A stretch of 64,000 nucleotides of DNA, taken from assembly GCF_014205165.1 (NCBI RefSeq), contig NZ_JACHMZ010000001.1, positions 1,021,001 to 1,085,000 of the forward strand, given 5' to 3'. The translations under genes were made by a program, and so were the position numbers. The notes below the pieces were generated by a model that saw nothing but the letters and a program-made list of their open reading frames with translations, had not been told where the DNA came from and made no database searches. The DNA comes from Micromonospora carbonacea. GTDB taxonomy: Bacteria > Actinomycetota > Actinomycetes > Mycobacteriales > Micromonosporaceae. Positions 61,369 through 64,000 of this stretch are shown here, piece after piece. Each line of letters opens with the position of its first letter. Position 1 is the first letter of the stretch.

Positions 61369-62010
61369 ATGACCGACATGCACATCCCAGCGAAGCCGCT
61401 CCGGGCGATCGATGCCCGCGGTGGCGAGAACATTGGCAACCTCGACGACTCGGTCTACAACCGGTTGCTCAGGGAACGCATCATCTTCCTCGGCAGCGAG
61501 GTGAACGACCAGGTGGCCAACCGCATCTGCGCGCAGCTGCTGCTGCTCGCGGCGGAGGACCCGGACCGGGACATCTTCCTCTGGATCAACTCGCCCGGGG
61601 GCTCGGTCTACTCGGGCATGGCGATCTACGACACGATGCAGTACATCGACAACGACGTCTCCACGGTGGCGATGGGCATGGCCGCCTCCATGGGGCAGCT
61701 GCTGCTCTGCGCGGGCACCAAGGGCAAGCGCTACGCCCTGCCCCACGCGCGGATCATGATGCACCAGCCGTCCGGCGGCATGGGCGGCACCGCGTCGGAC
61801 ATCGCCATCCAGGCGGAGCAGATGCTCTACACGAAGCGGATGTTCCAGGAGCGGGTGGCCTTCCACACCGGCCAGACCCAGGCCCAGATCGAGGCGGACT
61901 CGGACCGCGACCGCTGGTTCACCGCCCAGGAGGCCATGGACTACGGCTTCATCGACAAGGTGATCACCGGAGCCGCGCAGGTTCCGGAAGGCGCCGGGAC
62001 CCTGAGCTGA
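61369..62010 (+). CDS. clpP1: ATP-dependent Clp protease proteolytic subunit 1
   Basis: 213 residues. Serine protease subunit: catalytic Ser107 in AASMGQLL, His132 in MMHQPSGG, and the oligomerisation/handle segment. [20 protein letters not shown] is the family signature. In actinobacteria ClpP1 and ClpP2 form a mixed tetradecamer. The gene precedes clpP2 by 14 bp. Confidence 0.97.
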   Translation: MTDMHIPAKPLRAIDARGGENIGNLDDSVYNRLLRERIIFLGSEVNDQVANRICAQLLLLAAEDPDRDIFLWINSPGGSVYSGMAIYDTMQYIDNDVSTVAMGMAASMGQLLLCAGTKGKRYALPHARIMMHQPSGGMGGTASDIAIQAEQMLYTKRMFQERVAFHTGQTQAQIEADSDRDRWFTAQEAMDYGFIDKVITGAAQVPEGAGTLS

Positions 62011-62024
62011 CCGAGGAGCTGACG

Positions 62025-62687
62025 ATGACCGACCTGAGCCTGCCGCCCCAGTTCGCGGCCGTGCACAACCGCTACGTCCTGCCGTCCTTCGTCGAGCGCA
62101 CGTCGTACGGGGTGAAGGAGTCCAACCCGTACAACAAGCTCTTCGAAGACCGGATCATCTTCCTCGGCGTCCAGGTGGACGACGCGTCCGCCAACGACGT
62201 GATGGCGCAGTTGCTGACGCTCGAGGGCACCGACCCCGACCGCGACATCATCATGTACATCAACTCGCCGGGTGGTTCGTTCACCGCGATGACGGCGATC
62301 TACGACACGATGCAGTACGTCCGGCCGGACATCTCCACCGTCTGCCTGGGGCAGGCCGCCAGCGCGGCTGCGGTGCTGCTCGCCGCCGGCACGCCGGGCA
62401 AGCGGATGGCGCTGCCGAACTCGCGGATCATCATCCACCAGCCGGCCACCGAGGGCGGCTACGGGCAGGGCTCGGACATCGAGATCCAGGCCCGGGAGAT
62501 CATGCGGATGCGGACGCAGCTGGAGGAGATGCTCTCCCGGCACTGCAACCAGCCGGTGGAGAAGGTCCGCAAGGACATCGACCGGGACAAGATCATGACG
62601 GCCGAGGAGTCCCGCGAGTACGGGCTGGTCGACACGATCCTCACCAGCCGCAAGAAGGGGCTGCTCGCCGCCAACGCGGCCAGCTGA
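62025..62687 (+). CDS. clpP2: ATP-dependent Clp protease proteolytic subunit 2
   Basis: 220 residues, GAGGAG upstream. Catalytic Ser113 in AASAAAVLLAAG and His138 in IIIHQPATEGG. An N-terminal extension of ~25 residues relative to ClpP1 is typical of the actinobacterial ClpP2. [20 protein letters not shown] is the family signature. Co-transcribed with clpP1. Confidence 0.97.
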   Translation: MTDLSLPPQFAAVHNRYVLPSFVERTSYGVKESNPYNKLFEDRIIFLGVQVDDASANDVMAQLLTLEGTDPDRDIIMYINSPGGSFTAMTAIYDTMQYVRPDISTVCLGQAASAAAVLLAAGTPGKRMALPNSRIIIHQPATEGGYGQGSDIEIQAREIMRMRTQLEEMLSRHCNQPVEKVRKDIDRDKIMTAEESREYGLVDTILTSRKKGLLAANAAS

Positions 62688-62703
62688 GACGAGCATGGGG
62701 TCG

Positions 62704-62735
62704 GAGGTCGGCCGGGCGTGTCGCCGGCCGACCTC
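62704..62735 (+). terminator. 12-bp hairpin between clpP2 and clpX
   Basis: GAGGTCGGCCGG (62704-62715) pairs perfectly with CCGGCCGACCTC (62724-62735) around 8 bases, 16 bases after the clpP2 stop. It suggests that clpX has its own promoter in the 209-bp gap. Confidence 0.65.
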
Positions 62736-62896
62736 TGACACGCCCGATTTGGGGGTCGGAGAAACCCCCGCCAGCGGGTAACGTCGGGCCCGTACCGCTG
62801 CGTCGGGACGGTCCGGCGAGCGAACGGAGACGGACGGAGCGCAGCGTCCGCAGGTCATGGCCGGTGCACCGGCCGATGAGTGCAGGGAGAACGTAG

Positions 62897-64000
62897 GTGG
62901 CACGGATCGGTGACGGCGGCGACCTACTCAAATGCTCCTTCTGCGGCAAGTCGCAGAAGCAGGTGAAAAAGCTCATCGCGGGGCCCGGGGTCTACATCTG
63001 CGACGAGTGCATCGATCTCTGTAACGAGATCATCGAGGAGGAGCTGGCCGAGTCCGGCGAGGTGAAGTGGGAAGAGCTTCCCAAGCCGATGGAGATCTGC
63101 CAGTTCCTCGACAACTACGTGGTCGGCCAGGACCAGGCCAAGAAGGCCCTCGCGGTCGCCGTCTACAACCACTACAAGCGGATCCAGGCCGAGGCGGCCG
63201 GCGCGCCGGGTTCCGGCAGCGACGCCGTCGAGCTGGCCAAGTCCAACATCCTGCTGCTCGGGCCGACCGGGTGCGGCAAGACCCACCTCGCGCAGACCCT
63301 CGCCCGGATGCTGAACGTCCCCTTCGCGATCGCGGACGCCACCGCCCTCACCGAAGCGGGCTACGTGGGCGAGGACGTGGAGAACATCCTCCTCAAGCTG
63401 ATCCAGGCCGCGGACTACGACATCAAGCGGGCCGAGACCGGCATCATCTACATCGACGAGGTCGACAAGATCGCCCGCAAGTCGGAGAACCCGTCGATCA
63501 CCCGGGACGTCTCCGGCGAGGGCGTCCAGCAGGCGCTGCTGAAGATGCTCGAAGGCACGGTGGCCAACGTGCCGCCGCAGGGCGGGCGCAAGCACCCGCA
63601 CCAGGAGTTCATCCAGATCGACACCACCAACGTGCTGTTCATCTGCGGTGGTGCCTTCGCCGGCCTCGACCAGATCATCGAGGCCCGCACGGGCCACGGC
63701 GGGACGGGCTTCGGCGCGCGGCTCCGCTCGGTCTCCGAGCGGTCGACCGACGACATCTTCAGCCAGGTCATGCCGGAGGACATGCTGAAGTTCGGCCTGA
63801 TCCCCGAGTTCATCGGCCGGCTTCCGGTGATCACCAACGTCCGCAGCCTCGACCGGTCCGCCCTCGTGCGGATCCTCACCGAGCCGCGCAACGCCCTCGT
63901 GAAGCAATACCAGCGCCTCTTCGAGCTCGACGGCGTGGAGTTGGAGTTCGAGCCCCCGGCCCTGGAGGCCATCGCCGACCAGGCGATGCTGCGCGGCACG
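62897..64000 (+). CDS. clpX: ATP-dependent Clp protease ATP-binding subunit ClpX (partial, runs off right edge)
   Basis: 368 codons visible from GTG 62897 with GGGAG upstream; the C-terminus is outside the window. N-terminal zinc-binding domain with Cys13, Cys16, Cys35 and Cys38 (CSFC, CDEC), then the AAA+ domain: [21 protein letters not shown], Walker [10 protein letters not shown], the pore loop GYVGEDVEN, Walker [14 protein letters not shown] and RKHPHQEF. It unfolds substrates for ClpP1P2. Confidence 0.97.
   Translation, partial: MARIGDGGDLLKCSFCGKSQKQVKKLIAGPGVYICDECIDLCNEIIEEELAESGEVKWEELPKPMEICQFLDNYVVGQDQAKKALAVAVYNHYKRIQAEAAGAPGSGSDAVELAKSNILLLGPTGCGKTHLAQTLARMLNVPFAIADATALTEAGYVGEDVENILLKLIQAADYDIKRAETGIIYIDEVDKIARKSENPSITRDVSGEGVQQALLKMLEGTVANVPPQGGRKHPHQEFIQIDTTNVLFICGGAFAGLDQIIEARTGHGGTGFGARLRSVSERSTDDIFSQVMPEDMLKFGLIPEFIGRLPVITNVRSLDRSALVRILTEPRNALVKQYQRLFELDGVELEFEPPALEAIADQAMLRGT

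Overview
The window is high-GC actinobacterial chromosome. Codon third positions are almost all G or C, GTG starts are common, and neighbouring genes often overlap by ATGA or GTGA. Gene content fits Micromonosporaceae, Micromonospora-like. Supporting genes include a ClpP1/ClpP2/ClpX block behind trigger factor, a group II truncated haemoglobin, a homologue of the mycobacterial mycothiol-dependent nitroreductase, an EttA-type ABC-F protein, a DUF5130 protein and an actinobacterial sortase. No organism name appears in the data, so the family assignment is an inference.

Layout. 1-9.1 kb: a Pro-rich protein running off the left edge, a SURF1 protein, and a cobalamin group. That group holds a CobB-like protein lacking its key active-site residues, then cobC, cobT and a sirC-cobA fusion as an overlapping operon. 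A class A penicillin-binding protein sits inside the group on the other strand. 9.2-14 kb: trehalose synthesis (otsA plus an otsB-GH15 fusion) and a PIN/antitoxin module. 14-24 kb: ettA, a thioesterase, a YbjN protein, glbO, an MFS exporter, an MscS channel, an HNH nuclease, and a sortase with a surface protein. 24-35 kb: a tryptophan catabolic operon (kynA, kynU, kmo, then 3-hydroxyanthranilate ring cleavage and the 2-aminomuconate branch) with a divergent Lrp/AsnC regulator and a trailing amidase. 35-49 kb: mostly housekeeping genes (pepN, rpiB, DUF1015, Eis-like GNAT, propionyl-CoA synthetase) and a membrane-spanning Hsp70/beta-propeller protein. 49-53 kb: gene remnants and secreted carbohydrate-binding proteins.

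53.4-59.3 kb is the part I find most likely to be undescribed. A CHAT-domain (caspase-like) TPR protein and a glycosyltransferase with an extra N-terminal domain are divergently transcribed from a 25-bp gap. They are flanked by two proteins that share a 129-residue domain. I aligned the two copies by hand without gaps and counted 66 identical positions (51%). One copy is fused to an XRE helix-turn-helix, the other to an N-terminal membrane anchor. The block ends against the 3' end of a tRNA-Gly gene, and its last CDS runs into that tRNA on the opposite strand. A regulated conflict or stress-signalling cassette is my inference. 59.6-64 kb is conserved core: tRNA-Pro, tig, clpP1, clpP2 and partial clpX.

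A 50-55 bp interspersed repeat beginning GTAAGGAAGGG occurs five times. In three copies it supplies the TAA stop codon of the preceding gene, and one copy lies in frame inside cobA. I found no CRISPR array, no transposase and no rRNA.
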